Positions 1 to 7,727 of a DNA stretch of 64,000 nt are shown here, in pieces. Source of the stretch: Skermanella sp. TT6 (GTDB taxonomy: Bacteria > Pseudomonadota > Alphaproteobacteria > Azospirillales > Azospirillaceae). The notes beneath the pieces were generated by a model. That model saw only the letters and a list, made by a program, of their open reading frames with translations, was not told where the DNA came from and did no database searches. The translations under genes and the position numbers were made by a program. Where the stretch lies: assembly GCF_016653635.2 (NCBI RefSeq), contig NZ_CP067420.1:4056001-4120000 (forward strand), written 5' to 3'. Every line of letters starts with the position of its first letter. Position 1 is the stretch's first letter.

Positions 1-1600
1 CGGCGTCCTCCAGCCCGCGGCGGAACGCCTCGATGTCGTCGGGATGGATCCGGCCGAAGAACGGATCGATATGGGACCCGACCTCGCCCGGCTGGAAGCC
101 GAACAGCCGGTCGACCAGCACCGACCGGATCACCGAGCCGGTCACCGGGTCGTACTCGAATTCCCCCAGGGCTGCCGCCTGGGTCGCCAGGCGCAGCCGG
201 CGCTCGCCGTCGCGGACGGCCCGCTCCGACCGGGCCCGCTCGACCGCCTCCCCGATCAGTTCGGCCACCCGCTCCGCCAGGTCGATCTCGTCCATGGTCC
301 ACTGGCGCGGGATCCGCTCCTGCAGGGACAGGAGCGCCAGGAGGCGGGACGACCGGGTCAGCGGAACCACCAGCATGGCCCGCGCGTCGATCCGCTCGAA
401 GGCGGCGACGCTCCCGGCGGTGCGCGCGTCGGCATGGACGTCGTCGACGACCAGGGTATGGCCGCGCTGGAGGGTTTCCAGCGCCCTGGCGCCGAAATCG
501 GCGAGCCGGATGTCGCCCGGCACCTCGCGCACGCCGTCCCGGTACTGGCGCAGGCCGGTCACGACGAGCCGGCCGGGATCGATCTCGGCGAAGACCATGC
601 GCGAGACCCCGAAATGCCGGCCCGCCAGGACGAGCCCCACCTCCATCATCTCGGTCGGGTCGGTCAGCAGGCGGACCGCCTCGTTGAGGTCGGCGATCAG
701 ATGCTGGCGCGACTCCTGCTGCTTGCGCGAGGTGATGTCGGTCTCGATGATGCCCAGGCCGTCCGGCGAGGGATAGACATGGTATTCGAACCAGCGGCCG
801 AGCCGGGGATGGAACGCCTCCGCGTGGACCGGGACCTGCTCGGTCTCCGCCCGGTGGGCGGCGGCCTGGAGCGGGCTGCCGACGGCTTCCGGGAACAGCT
901 CCCAGAAGGAGCGGCCGATCATGTCCTCGGGCGCCATGCCGCAGGCCTCGGCGGCCATCCGGTTGACCCGGGTGAAGCGCCAGGCATGGTCGACCGACAT
1001 GAAGGCGTCGGTGAGGCTGGACAGGACGGTGTTCAGCGTCGAGCGCGCGGTCGCCGCCTCCACGGTGGAAGCCAGCGCGAGCGACGCCGCGGCCAGCAGG
1101 GCTTCCACCGTCGCCTGCTGGTCCGGCGGAGCGGCCCCGTCGATGAAGGCGGCGAGCCGGTGGTTCCTCCTGCCCAGGCGGTCGGCGACGACGGCGAGCA
1201 GGAGCTTGCCGGCCGGCACGGCCGGGGAGGCTCCCGCGAAGCCGGCCGCGACGGCGCCGTCCTCGGCCGGAAAGCCCGGCGCGCCCGGCGCCGTGCGGAA
1301 CAGCGCGTCGAGCCGGCATCCCGGAGGGATCTCGACGCCGGCCCGGCCGGCGAGCCGCGCCAGCGCCGGGTTGGCGTGGATCACCGCCATTCGGCCGACG
1401 GGACCGCCGGACCGGGAGTCCGCCGCCGGCGCCGCCAGCAGGATCGGGATCGGCGCCCGGTCGAGGACCGCGCGGGCTTCGGGGGGAAGGAACTCGGTGG
1501 AGCGGATATCCTCCCGTCCGTCACCGGTCCGGTCCGCGTCGTCGCGGCGCCCGCTGGACGAACACCCCGGAGTCGTTTTTCCTGCGATGGTGTCTGCCAT
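1..1600 (-). CDS. PAS/GAF multi-sensor protein, 3' end outside window
   Basis: The minus-strand frame is open from the window edge to an ATG at 1598-1600 and reads MADTIAGKTTPG. It contains a PAS-like segment around residues 130-250 (FMSVDHAWRFTRVNRMAAE, then GRSFWELFP and GIIETDITSRK). A GAF domain follows around 255-400 (ADLNEAVRLL, VVPLTRSSRLLALLSLQERI), and a second PAS fold starts after that (LRLATQAAALGEFEYDP, FFGRIHPDD). Such arrays usually sit in front of a histidine kinase or a diguanylate cyclase output domain, but the output domain lies outside the window. It is probably a cytoplasmic sensor, since I see no membrane segment. The first ~60 residues are low-complexity and the start is chosen as the first ATG in frame. 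Confidence 0.75.
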   Translation of the reverse strand, partial: MADTIAGKTTPGCSSSGRRDDADRTGDGREDIRSTEFLPPEARAVLDRAPIPILLAAPAADSRSGGPVGRMAVIHANPALARLAGRAGVEIPPGCRLDALFRTAPGAPGFPAEDGAVAAGFAGASPAVPAGKLLLAVVADRLGRRNHRLAAFIDGAAPPDQQATVEALLAAASLALASTVEAATARSTLNTVLSSLTDAFMSVDHAWRFTRVNRMAAEACGMAPEDMIGRSFWELFPEAVGSPLQAAAHRAETEQVPVHAEAFHPRLGRWFEYHVYPSPDGLGIIETDITSRKQQESRQHLIADLNEAVRLLTDPTEMMEVGLVLAGRHFGVSRMVFAEIDPGRLVVTGLRQYRDGVREVPGDIRLADFGARALETLQRGHTLVVDDVHADARTAGSVAAFERIDARAMLVVPLTRSSRLLALLSLQERIPRQWTMDEIDLAERVAELIGEAVERARSERAVRDGERRLRLATQAAALGEFEYDPVTGSVIRSVLVDRLFGFQPGEVGSHIDPFFGRIHPDDIEAFRRGLEDA

Positions 1601-1731
1601 TCCCGAATGGACCCGAGGATCGAAGAGCGATTGCTCGCAATTGATAACAAAATTGATCTTCGAAGGCGACTGAATACCGGCTTGCATCGTTTCAGGCGGC
1701 ATCGCGGAAGGCATTTTCCCGCGTCAGGAAC

Positions 1732-2928
1732 TCACGGCATGGTCCGGCGCATCGCCGCGGCGCCGCCGAGCCCATCGGTCGACGGCGGGGCCGGAACGAC
1801 GTCCTTCAGGTGGATGTCGGTCTTGTGGTCGAAGAGCTGGAGCAGAAGCTCCTCGATGTCCCTGTCGCCCTTGCCGGCGCAATCGTTGAAGACGCGCGCC
1901 ACCGCCTTCCTCTGGAAATCGGCGCGGTGCGCCTCCTCCCCCCGATAGCCGGTTTCCCGGACCACGGCCAGGGCCGAGCGGAACGGCGGCAGCAGGCTCA
2001 AGGGGATCCTGGACCGCTCGAAGGCGGCGCGCAGGCCGAGCTGGCCCTCGTCGAACACCAGCAGCCGGGCGTTCGCCATGCTGAGGTTGCAGCGGACGGC
2101 GACCCCGGCCACGAACAGGTCTACGTCGCCGCAGCACAGCGAGCGGAACAGCAGCGACGGGCTGAGCCTGTTGTTGGCGTGCAGGTGCTTGACGAACAGC
2201 TCGACGTCCCGGAAGCGGCCGGCCATGGGCTTGAGCAGGAGCAGCGTCGCCGCCTCCCGGCCATGCTCGACCAGCCCGCCGAGCAGTCCGGCGGGAAGGT
2301 CGTGGCGCGCCGCCAGCTCGTCGCGGATCTCCTCGGAGACGTAGTGGATCAGCTTCTCTATCACGGTGATCGGCAGGTCGTCCCGCCCGGCCATGGACTC
2401 GCTGATCGTCTCGATCGCGCCGAAGCGGTCCAGGGTCCGGTGCAGGGTCGGCTCGGCCAGGATGGCCCCGGGATTGCGCACCAGCCGCTCGATGGCGGTG
2501 ATGTTGGCGGTGTCGACGATGGCGTCGGACAGGCGGGCCGACACCTCGTCGCGGGCGGCGATGGCGACCTGCTTCTTGCTGTCGCGCTGCTGCACCACCT
2601 CGACCAGGAAGTCGTCCGGCAGCACCGTGGCGTGGCGCAGCACGGGGAAGGCCACCTCCGCGACGTCCTGGGCCAGGCGTTTCGCCAAGTCGGCGTTCAG
2701 CAGCGGGCTGTTGTAGATCTGCCAGGCGACCGCCTCGCGGACCGCCATCTCCGCGTCGATCGCGAGACGCTGGAGGATCTGGCGAACCAGGTCCTGTTCC
2801 TTGTCGGAGAACCGGCCGGACTCGAAGTCGGCGATCACCTTCGACATGGTTTCGATGCGGGCCTGCGGCGACCGATCCACCAGCAGACGCTTCACATCCT
2901 GTTCCGAAAGGCCTGATCCGGTCATCAT
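1732..2928 (-). CDS. DUF2336 domain-containing protein
   Basis: This 398-residue, all-helical soluble protein begins MMTGSGLSEQDVKRLLVDRS. It shows HEAT-like repeating segments such as VAEVAFPVLRHATVLPDDFL and ARDEVSARLSDAIVDT, typical of the DUF2336 family that is frequent in Rhodospirillales. The biochemical function of the family is not established. No signal peptide or membrane segment is visible. The C-terminal ~25 residues are rich in Pro, Ala and Gly. The gene stands alone between the sensor gene and a patatin-like gene, all on the same strand, with gaps of about 130 bp on both sides. The start could also be the second Met. Confidence 0.8.
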   Translation of the reverse strand: MMTGSGLSEQDVKRLLVDRSPQARIETMSKVIADFESGRFSDKEQDLVRQILQRLAIDAEMAVREAVAWQIYNSPLLNADLAKRLAQDVAEVAFPVLRHATVLPDDFLVEVVQQRDSKKQVAIAARDEVSARLSDAIVDTANITAIERLVRNPGAILAEPTLHRTLDRFGAIETISESMAGRDDLPITVIEKLIHYVSEEIRDELAARHDLPAGLLGGLVEHGREAATLLLLKPMAGRFRDVELFVKHLHANNRLSPSLLFRSLCCGDVDLFVAGVAVRCNLSMANARLLVFDEGQLGLRAAFERSRIPLSLLPPFRSALAVVRETGYRGEEAHRADFQRKAVARVFNDCAGKGDRDIEELLLQLFDHKTDIHLKDVVPAPPSTDGLGGAAAMRRTMP

Positions 2929-3055
2929 CCCCTCCCGCCCGAAGGGACGGCCGCAGATACGAGACTTATTGTTTCATCTTTATGGAGTATCATTAGCACT
3001 AAAGGGTAGATGCCACAACATCGCCGCTGCCCCCCTGCACGTCGTGCATATGCCT

Positions 3056-3982
3056 TCAGGCGCGCCTTACGGCGAGCGTGATCGCCGGTCCCATCGCGTC
3101 GGTCGAGGTCCGGCCCAGCTCGATCAACTCCTCGGAGCGGTCGAAGTCCAGGATGCCGATATGGCCCAGCCGGGGCGCGATCAGGACGTCGGGCGGCTCT
3201 CCCGCCAGCCGGGAGCGGGTGATGCGGTCCTGCATGATGTCGATCGAGCCGGCCAGGATCTCCAGCACGTTGGGAACGGGCTCGCGCGCCGTGGTCAGCT
3301 GGCTGGCGAGGAACCGGGTCTTGTCGCTGAGATGGCTGCCGATCCGGGTGTTCAGCAGGGCGGCCAGCACGGGGGGCTTCTCGGCGGGCGGCTTCCCCTC
3401 CGGGGAGCCTGAACCCTTGGCCAGCCGCGGCAGGGTCGCGAGGTCGCCGTTGAGGTTGACCGCGATCACCACGTCGGCGCCCAAGGCGCGGCACAGCGAC
3501 ACGGGTACCGGGTTGACCAGCGCGCCGTCGACCAGCCACTGGCCGTCGTGCGGCACGGCGGGGAACAGTCCCGGCATCGCGGCGGAGGCCCTGACCACGT
3601 CGAGCAGATGCCCTTCCCTCAGCCAGACCTCCCGCCCGGTCGCCAGGTCGGTCGCGACGGTCGCGAAGACCGTGGGCAGGTGCTCGATCAGCACGTCGGT
3701 CCGGTCGTTGCGGAACTGCTCGAAGGCCTTGGTGATGGAGACGAGGCCGCCGCGGGAAAAGGTCACGTCCAGCAGCTTGAGCACGCCGAACAGGCCCATG
3801 GTGGAGGCCCATTCCTGCAGCGCGTCGAGCTGGCCGGTCAGCCACGCGCCGCCGACCAGGGCGCCGACCGAGGTGCCGCAGACGATGTCGGGCCTGATGC
3901 CCGAGGCTTCGAGCGAGCGGAGCACGCCGATATGCGCCCAGCCGCGCGCCGCTCCGCTGCCCAATGCGAGACCTATCTTCAA
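3056..3982 (-). CDS. patatin-like phospholipase family protein (RssA-like)
   Basis: The 308-residue protein has the hallmarks of bacterial patatins. The glycine-rich oxyanion loop is GLALGSGAARGWAHIGVL at the N-terminus, the nucleophile elbow is GTSVGAL (GxSxG, Ser near residue 38), and the catalytic Asp sits in VDGALVNPVP (DGA) near residue 153. It is expected to hydrolyse acyl esters of phospholipids or related lipids through a Ser-Asp dyad. Length and motif order fit the single-domain NTE/RssA group. There is no signal peptide, so it probably acts in the cytoplasm or at the inner face of the membrane. Substrate and physiological role cannot be read from the sequence. Confidence 0.9.
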   Translation of the reverse strand: MKIGLALGSGAARGWAHIGVLRSLEASGIRPDIVCGTSVGALVGGAWLTGQLDALQEWASTMGLFGVLKLLDVTFSRGGLVSITKAFEQFRNDRTDVLIEHLPTVFATVATDLATGREVWLREGHLLDVVRASAAMPGLFPAVPHDGQWLVDGALVNPVPVSLCRALGADVVIAVNLNGDLATLPRLAKGSGSPEGKPPAEKPPVLAALLNTRIGSHLSDKTRFLASQLTTAREPVPNVLEILAGSIDIMQDRITRSRLAGEPPDVLIAPRLGHIGILDFDRSEELIELGRTSTDAMGPAITLAVRRA

Positions 3983-4082
3983 GGCGATCCCCGATCCTGG
4001 CGGCCCGTCCCGGCGGGCCGTGTCCCCGTCCGGCGGGGGGTCGGGGAATTCTTGGACGATCCGTCGGCGGATTGGAAGGGCG

Positions 4083-4150
4083 GGATCAAGCCCCGATGCG
4101 GATCAAGCCCCGATGCGGATCAAGCCCCGATGCGGATCAAGCCTTGATGT
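4083..4150. repeat. 17-bp tandem repeat, four units
   Basis: The unit GGATCAAGCCCCGATGC is repeated head to tail at 4083-4099, 4100-4116 and 4117-4133. A fourth, degenerate unit runs to about 4150. The last unit overlaps the stop codon and final codons of the small minus-strand gene at 4137, so the array lies at and just beyond its 3' end. Confidence 0.85.
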
Positions 4151-4325
4151 TGAGCAGCTTGCCGCCGCCGTTCGCCCCGCCGGAGGCCTGGGCCGAGTTC
4201 TGGACGAGCTCCTTGGTGCTTTCCAGCGCCTGGGTGACCACCTGGGCCTGGGTCTGCTGGCTCTTCTGCCCGATTTTCAGGCCGACGACGCCGAGAGGCG
4301 AAGGATATTGACCGACTTCCATGGT
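4137..4325 (-). CDS. small hypothetical protein (YjfB-like)
   Basis: An ATG at 4323-4325 starts a protein of 62 residues (MEVGQYPSPLGVVGLKIGQK...). A start 33 bases further upstream is also in frame. The central part (KIGQKSQQTQAQVVTQALES) is a polar helix rich in Gln, and the C-terminus is Gly-Gly-rich ending LLNIKA. The layout, a short Gln-rich helix and a small tail, resembles the YjfB-like putative motility family, but that is a shape resemblance only. It is a single gene beside the tandem repeat that overlaps its stop codon. Confidence 0.45.
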   Translation of the reverse strand, partial: TMEVGQYPSPLGVVGLKIGQKSQQTQAQVVTQALESTKELVQNSAQASGGANGGGKLLNIKA

Positions 4326-4580
4326 TCCGCTCCGCATTTTGCGTGATTGCGAAAACATGTTAACCCTTTAGATCGAAGGGGTCAACGAAGATGGGCGACA
4401 TTGTCGCGCCATATTCGGTACGATTCTTTTGCCTAAAGTTTTAACTTGTTGTCCACTAGCATCATACGAAAGTTATGGAACGGCTGGGTGCCGCCGGGCC
4501 GGCCGGCTCGATCCGGGCGGTTCCCCAACGGTTCAAGATGATCGTGTCCCAGGCAGTGGTGTAGGATTGGCATTGCCAAT

Positions 4581-5873
4581 CATCCTGGTTCCCAGCAGTC
4601 TGGCCGGGTTTATCATGCAGCCACAACGGGCAGCATGATTGGGGAATTATCGCCGAGTGGAGCGATGGTTTCCAGTGTCATGTAGCGGGCGCGCTGGACG
4701 GCCCATTCATCGTTCTGCTCCAGGAGAATGGCGCCGATAAGCCGAGTAATGGCGTCCTCGTTCGGAAAGATGCCGACAACGTCGGTCCGGCGCTTGATCT
4801 CGCCATTCAGGCGCTCGATCGGGTTTGTCGAGTGTATCTTGACCCGATGCTCCTTTGGGAACGTCATGTAGGCCAGCACGTCGGTTTCCGCCTCGTCCAG
4901 GAGGGTCGCCAACTTGGGAGCCTTTGTCCGGATCTGGTCGGCAACTTGGCGCCATTGGGCTTTGGCGGCTTCGGCGGTGTCCTGGGCGAAGGCGGTGGCG
5001 ATGAACGCGGCGAAGAGGCGCTTGCCCTGCTTGCCAGCATGCGCCATGGCGTTGCGCATAAAATGCACTCGGCAGCGCTGCCATGTCGCCTGGAACACGC
5101 GCTGGACGGCTGCCTTGATGCCCTCATGGGCGTCGGAAATCACCAGCTTGACGCCAGCGAGACCGCGACGCTTGAGCTTGCGCAGGAATTCGAGCCAGAA
5201 GGTCTCGGCCTCCGAGGCACCGATGTCCATGCCCAGCACCTCGCGCCGGCCGTCGGTGTTGACCGCCACCGCGACGGTCACGGCGACAGACACGATACGT
5301 CCCTGCTGGCGGACCTTGACGTAGGTCGCATCGATCCAGAGATATGGCCAGTCGCCTTCGATCGGACGGCTCAGGAACGTCTTGACCCGGTCGTCGATCT
5401 CTTCGCACAACCGGCTGACCTGGCTCTTCGAGATGCCGCTCATGCCCATGGCCTTGACCAGATCGTCCACCCCGCGGGTCGAAACGCCCTGGATGTAGGC
5501 CTCCTGGATCACCGCCGTCAGCGCCTTCTCCGCCATCCGGCGCGGCTCCAGAAATCCTGGAAAATAGCTGCCCTTGCGCAGCTTGGGGATGCGCAGCTCC
5601 ACCGTGCCGGCCCTGGTTTCCCAGTCGCGATCCCGGTAGCCATTGCGCTGTGCGAGGCGGTCAGCCGAGCGCTCACCGTGACCGGCGCCGGTCACCGCCT
5701 GAACCTCCATCTCCATCAGCCGCTGGGCGGCAAAGCCGATCATCTCCCGCAGCACATCCGCATCAGTGCCCTTTTCAAGCATCGAGCGAAGCGTCATCAT
5801 CTCGTCGGTCATCGTGGTCACCTTGGATCAGGTATGTGTTGTGGTGACCAGACTTTACCCGAGAACCACGATG
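4581..5873 (-). mobile_element. IS256-family insertion sequence (copy 1)
   Basis: One transposase gene fills the element. Imperfect inverted ends are visible: TCATCCTGGTTCCC near 4580-4593 and, on the opposite strand, TCATCGTGGTTCTC ending near 5873. A shared AGTCTGG lies about 20 bases in. I find no matching target duplication at these ends, so the exact boundaries are uncertain. It differs in sequence and ends from the second IS256-family element at 62599. Confidence 0.7.
4613..5821 (-). CDS. IS256-family transposase
   Basis: The 402-residue protein is a full-length DDE transposase of the Mutator/IS256 type. The first catalytic Asp is in [12 protein letters not shown], the second in [14 protein letters not shown], and the Glu in [14 protein letters not shown]. 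The CxxH segment [12 protein letters not shown] between the second Asp and the Glu is also family-typical. No frameshift is visible. It probably catalyses its own transposition by double-strand DNA cleavage and strand transfer. The start is the first Met of MTTMTDEMM; the later Mets give only slightly shorter proteins. Confidence 0.95.
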   Translation of the reverse strand: MTTMTDEMMTLRSMLEKGTDADVLREMIGFAAQRLMEMEVQAVTGAGHGERSADRLAQRNGYRDRDWETRAGTVELRIPKLRKGSYFPGFLEPRRMAEKALTAVIQEAYIQGVSTRGVDDLVKAMGMSGISKSQVSRLCEEIDDRVKTFLSRPIEGDWPYLWIDATYVKVRQQGRIVSVAVTVAVAVNTDGRREVLGMDIGASEAETFWLEFLRKLKRRGLAGVKLVISDAHEGIKAAVQRVFQATWQRCRVHFMRNAMAHAGKQGKRLFAAFIATAFAQDTAEAAKAQWRQVADQIRTKAPKLATLLDEAETDVLAYMTFPKEHRVKIHSTNPIERLNGEIKRRTDVVGIFPNEDAITRLIGAILLEQNDEWAVQRARYMTLETIAPLGDNSPIMLPVVAA

Positions 5874-5875
5874 AC

Positions 5876-5940
5876 CGCCCGTTCCGGGGCAGGCCCTCCG
5901 GTCGGCTACGCCTCCCTGCGGGCCTGCCCCGGAACGGGCG
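5876..5940. repeat. perfect 21-bp inverted repeat (palindromic element)
   Basis: The arm at 5876-5896 (CGCCCGTTCCGGGGCAGG...) is repeated exactly in inverse orientation at 5920-5940, with a 23-bp loop. It sits between the IS256 end and the next gene. There is no T-run after it, so a classical intrinsic terminator is less likely than a REP-like palindromic element. Confidence 0.8.
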
Positions 5941-5995
5941 CTCCTACACCACGCCTGGGGACTTGATCTTCAAGATCCGGAAAAGGGCCTCCTGC

Positions 5996-7705
5996 GTGTC
6001 TGAAAGTTCTCAAGCGATCGGGACAACCCGCGTCTATTACGAGCTGCACACCTATCACGGCAGCTACTGGATGTGCGCGAAGACCACCCTGGACCGCGAG
6101 GAGGCGGAGATCGGCGCGCGCAACGCGCAGGCGGACAAGGTCGGCATGGGCGCGCGGGTAGCACTCTGCACGGAGTACGAGGATTACGGCCATGTCAGCC
6201 GGACCATCCTGTCCCGCGCGCTGTGGCGAGACGGCACGGTCGATCCGTCGGCGCCGCTGATCATGCCCGTCCCGGGCGGCGACGGGATCTGCCGGACGCC
6301 CGGCGACCTGCGCGGCGACCGGGCGCGGGAGGCCATCGCGGCGGCCCTGCAGCGCTACCTGGACGACAACCGGCTGACTCCGCTGGAGCTTCTCCATTCC
6401 GAGGCCCACGCCCTGCGCCTGAACGACGCCGGCACCACCTTGCAGGGGGCCTTGCAGAAGGCGGCGATCGCCCAGGTCCAGGGGTCGGACGTGCCGGTCC
6501 AGCGCCGCTTCAAGGAGCTGCTGGCGCTGACAGACCAGCTGCTGAACGATCTCCGGGCCGACGCCAAGCGGGCTCCCGTCCGGGCCTGCGCCCCCGGCGG
6601 ATACGGCGCCCAGTGCGCGGCGCTGGAGGCGAAGCACCCCGGCTCGGCCCAGTACCACATCTTCCGCGCCTTGGCGCTCTACCTGGCCGACGCCAAGGGC
6701 TGGATCGGCAAGCTCGACGCGCTGGGCCACCTGGTGGAGGAGGATCTGCCGGCCCGCCACGCCATGCCGCTGGACGCGATCATGGCGGAAATCGCCAATG
6801 CCACCAACGCCACCGCCGACCTGACCGGCCCTGACCACGCCGACCGGCTGACCCAGATCCGGGCGCTGCTGGACCTGCATGCCGGCCGCTACGAGCCGCC
6901 GTCGAACCGCGCCTCGGACGGCATCCGGGCGCTGAACTGGCTGATCCGGCAGGGCCGCTGCCCGCGCACCCGCAGCACGATCGAGCGCCGGGTGATCCGG
7001 GAACTGACCAACATCGCCCCCCTGAAGGCCGAGCGGGCGCTGTGGAACCAGGCGCAGACGCTCCACCTGCTGATGGAGCTGTTCAAGGCGACCCCGCCGC
7101 TGGCCGACGACATCGAGATGTTGGAGACGCTGGAGCAGCGCGCGTTGCGCCTGATCAACCCGGAAAGCGTGGCGGAGGCGATCGGCCAGTGCAAGCTGCC
7201 GTCGGAGAAGGTGCGGACGCTGGTGCGCATCGTCGATCTGATGCCCTATGTCGCCAGCAAGGCGAAGATGACGGAGTTCGTCCGCGCCGCCTGGTCGCCC
7301 GAGGACCTGATCCGCGAGAGCGGCGGCAAGGACCGGCCCGCCGCCCTGCCCGTCCTGGTCGGGATGCACCGCGACGTGGCCGGCGCGGAGATGGACGAGG
7401 ACACCAAGTCCAAGCTGCTGGCCGACCTGGACAACACGATGCTGGACATAATCCGGCTGGACGTGCTGAACGCGCCCAACCGCAGCTTCACCGACAGGAT
7501 CCTGCAATTGATGAAGCTGTGTGCCGGCTCCCCCCTGCCCGAGGGGAAGGCCCGCGCCTGCGCGGTGGAGGCGGTCGGCCGCGCGGTCAACAGCCCGGAG
7601 TTCCTGGAGCCGTTCCTGAAGCGGTTCAAGGCGGAGGCCGAGCGCAAGCAGGCGCTGCTGTCGCTGCGCAGCCTGCTGAAGTCGTCGGGACTGGCAGGGC
7701 GATAG
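5996..7705 (+). CDS. hypothetical protein, helical, 569 aa
   Basis: The start is set at a GTG at 5996 (MSESSQAIGTTRVYYELHTY). The reading frame continues upstream into the IS256 end, so the native 5' end could have been altered by the insertion. The N-terminal ~70 residues carry many aromatic residues (YYELHTYHGSYWMC) and look like a small beta domain. The rest is alpha-helical with alternating charged and hydrophobic residues, for example LQRYLDDNRLTPLELLHSEA and RRFKELLALTDQLLNDL. No membrane segment, signal peptide or catalytic motif is recognisable. It converges on dnaE2, with only 22 bases between the two stop codons. I do not recognise the family. Confidence 0.65.
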   Translation: MSESSQAIGTTRVYYELHTYHGSYWMCAKTTLDREEAEIGARNAQADKVGMGARVALCTEYEDYGHVSRTILSRALWRDGTVDPSAPLIMPVPGGDGICRTPGDLRGDRAREAIAAALQRYLDDNRLTPLELLHSEAHALRLNDAGTTLQGALQKAAIAQVQGSDVPVQRRFKELLALTDQLLNDLRADAKRAPVRACAPGGYGAQCAALEAKHPGSAQYHIFRALALYLADAKGWIGKLDALGHLVEEDLPARHAMPLDAIMAEIANATNATADLTGPDHADRLTQIRALLDLHAGRYEPPSNRASDGIRALNWLIRQGRCPRTRSTIERRVIRELTNIAPLKAERALWNQAQTLHLLMELFKATPPLADDIEMLETLEQRALRLINPESVAEAIGQCKLPSEKVRTLVRIVDLMPYVASKAKMTEFVRAAWSPEDLIRESGGKDRPAALPVLVGMHRDVAGAEMDEDTKSKLLADLDNTMLDIIRLDVLNAPNRSFTDRILQLMKLCAGSPLPEGKARACAVEAVGRAVNSPEFLEPFLKRFKAEAERKQALLSLRSLLKSSGLAGR

Positions 7706-7727
7706 GTCGGAGCGGGTTCCCCGGACC

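Noticed and set aside
44-1948. Plus-strand frame of 634 codons over the sensor gene
   Set aside because: Low-complexity Arg, Gly and Asp-rich product typical of an antisense frame in GC-rich DNA; the minus strand encodes clear PAS and GAF motifs.
4572-5881. Target duplication around the first IS256 element
   Set aside because: The bases outside the best inverted ends (ATTGCCAA and CCGCCCGT) do not match, so I report no duplication.
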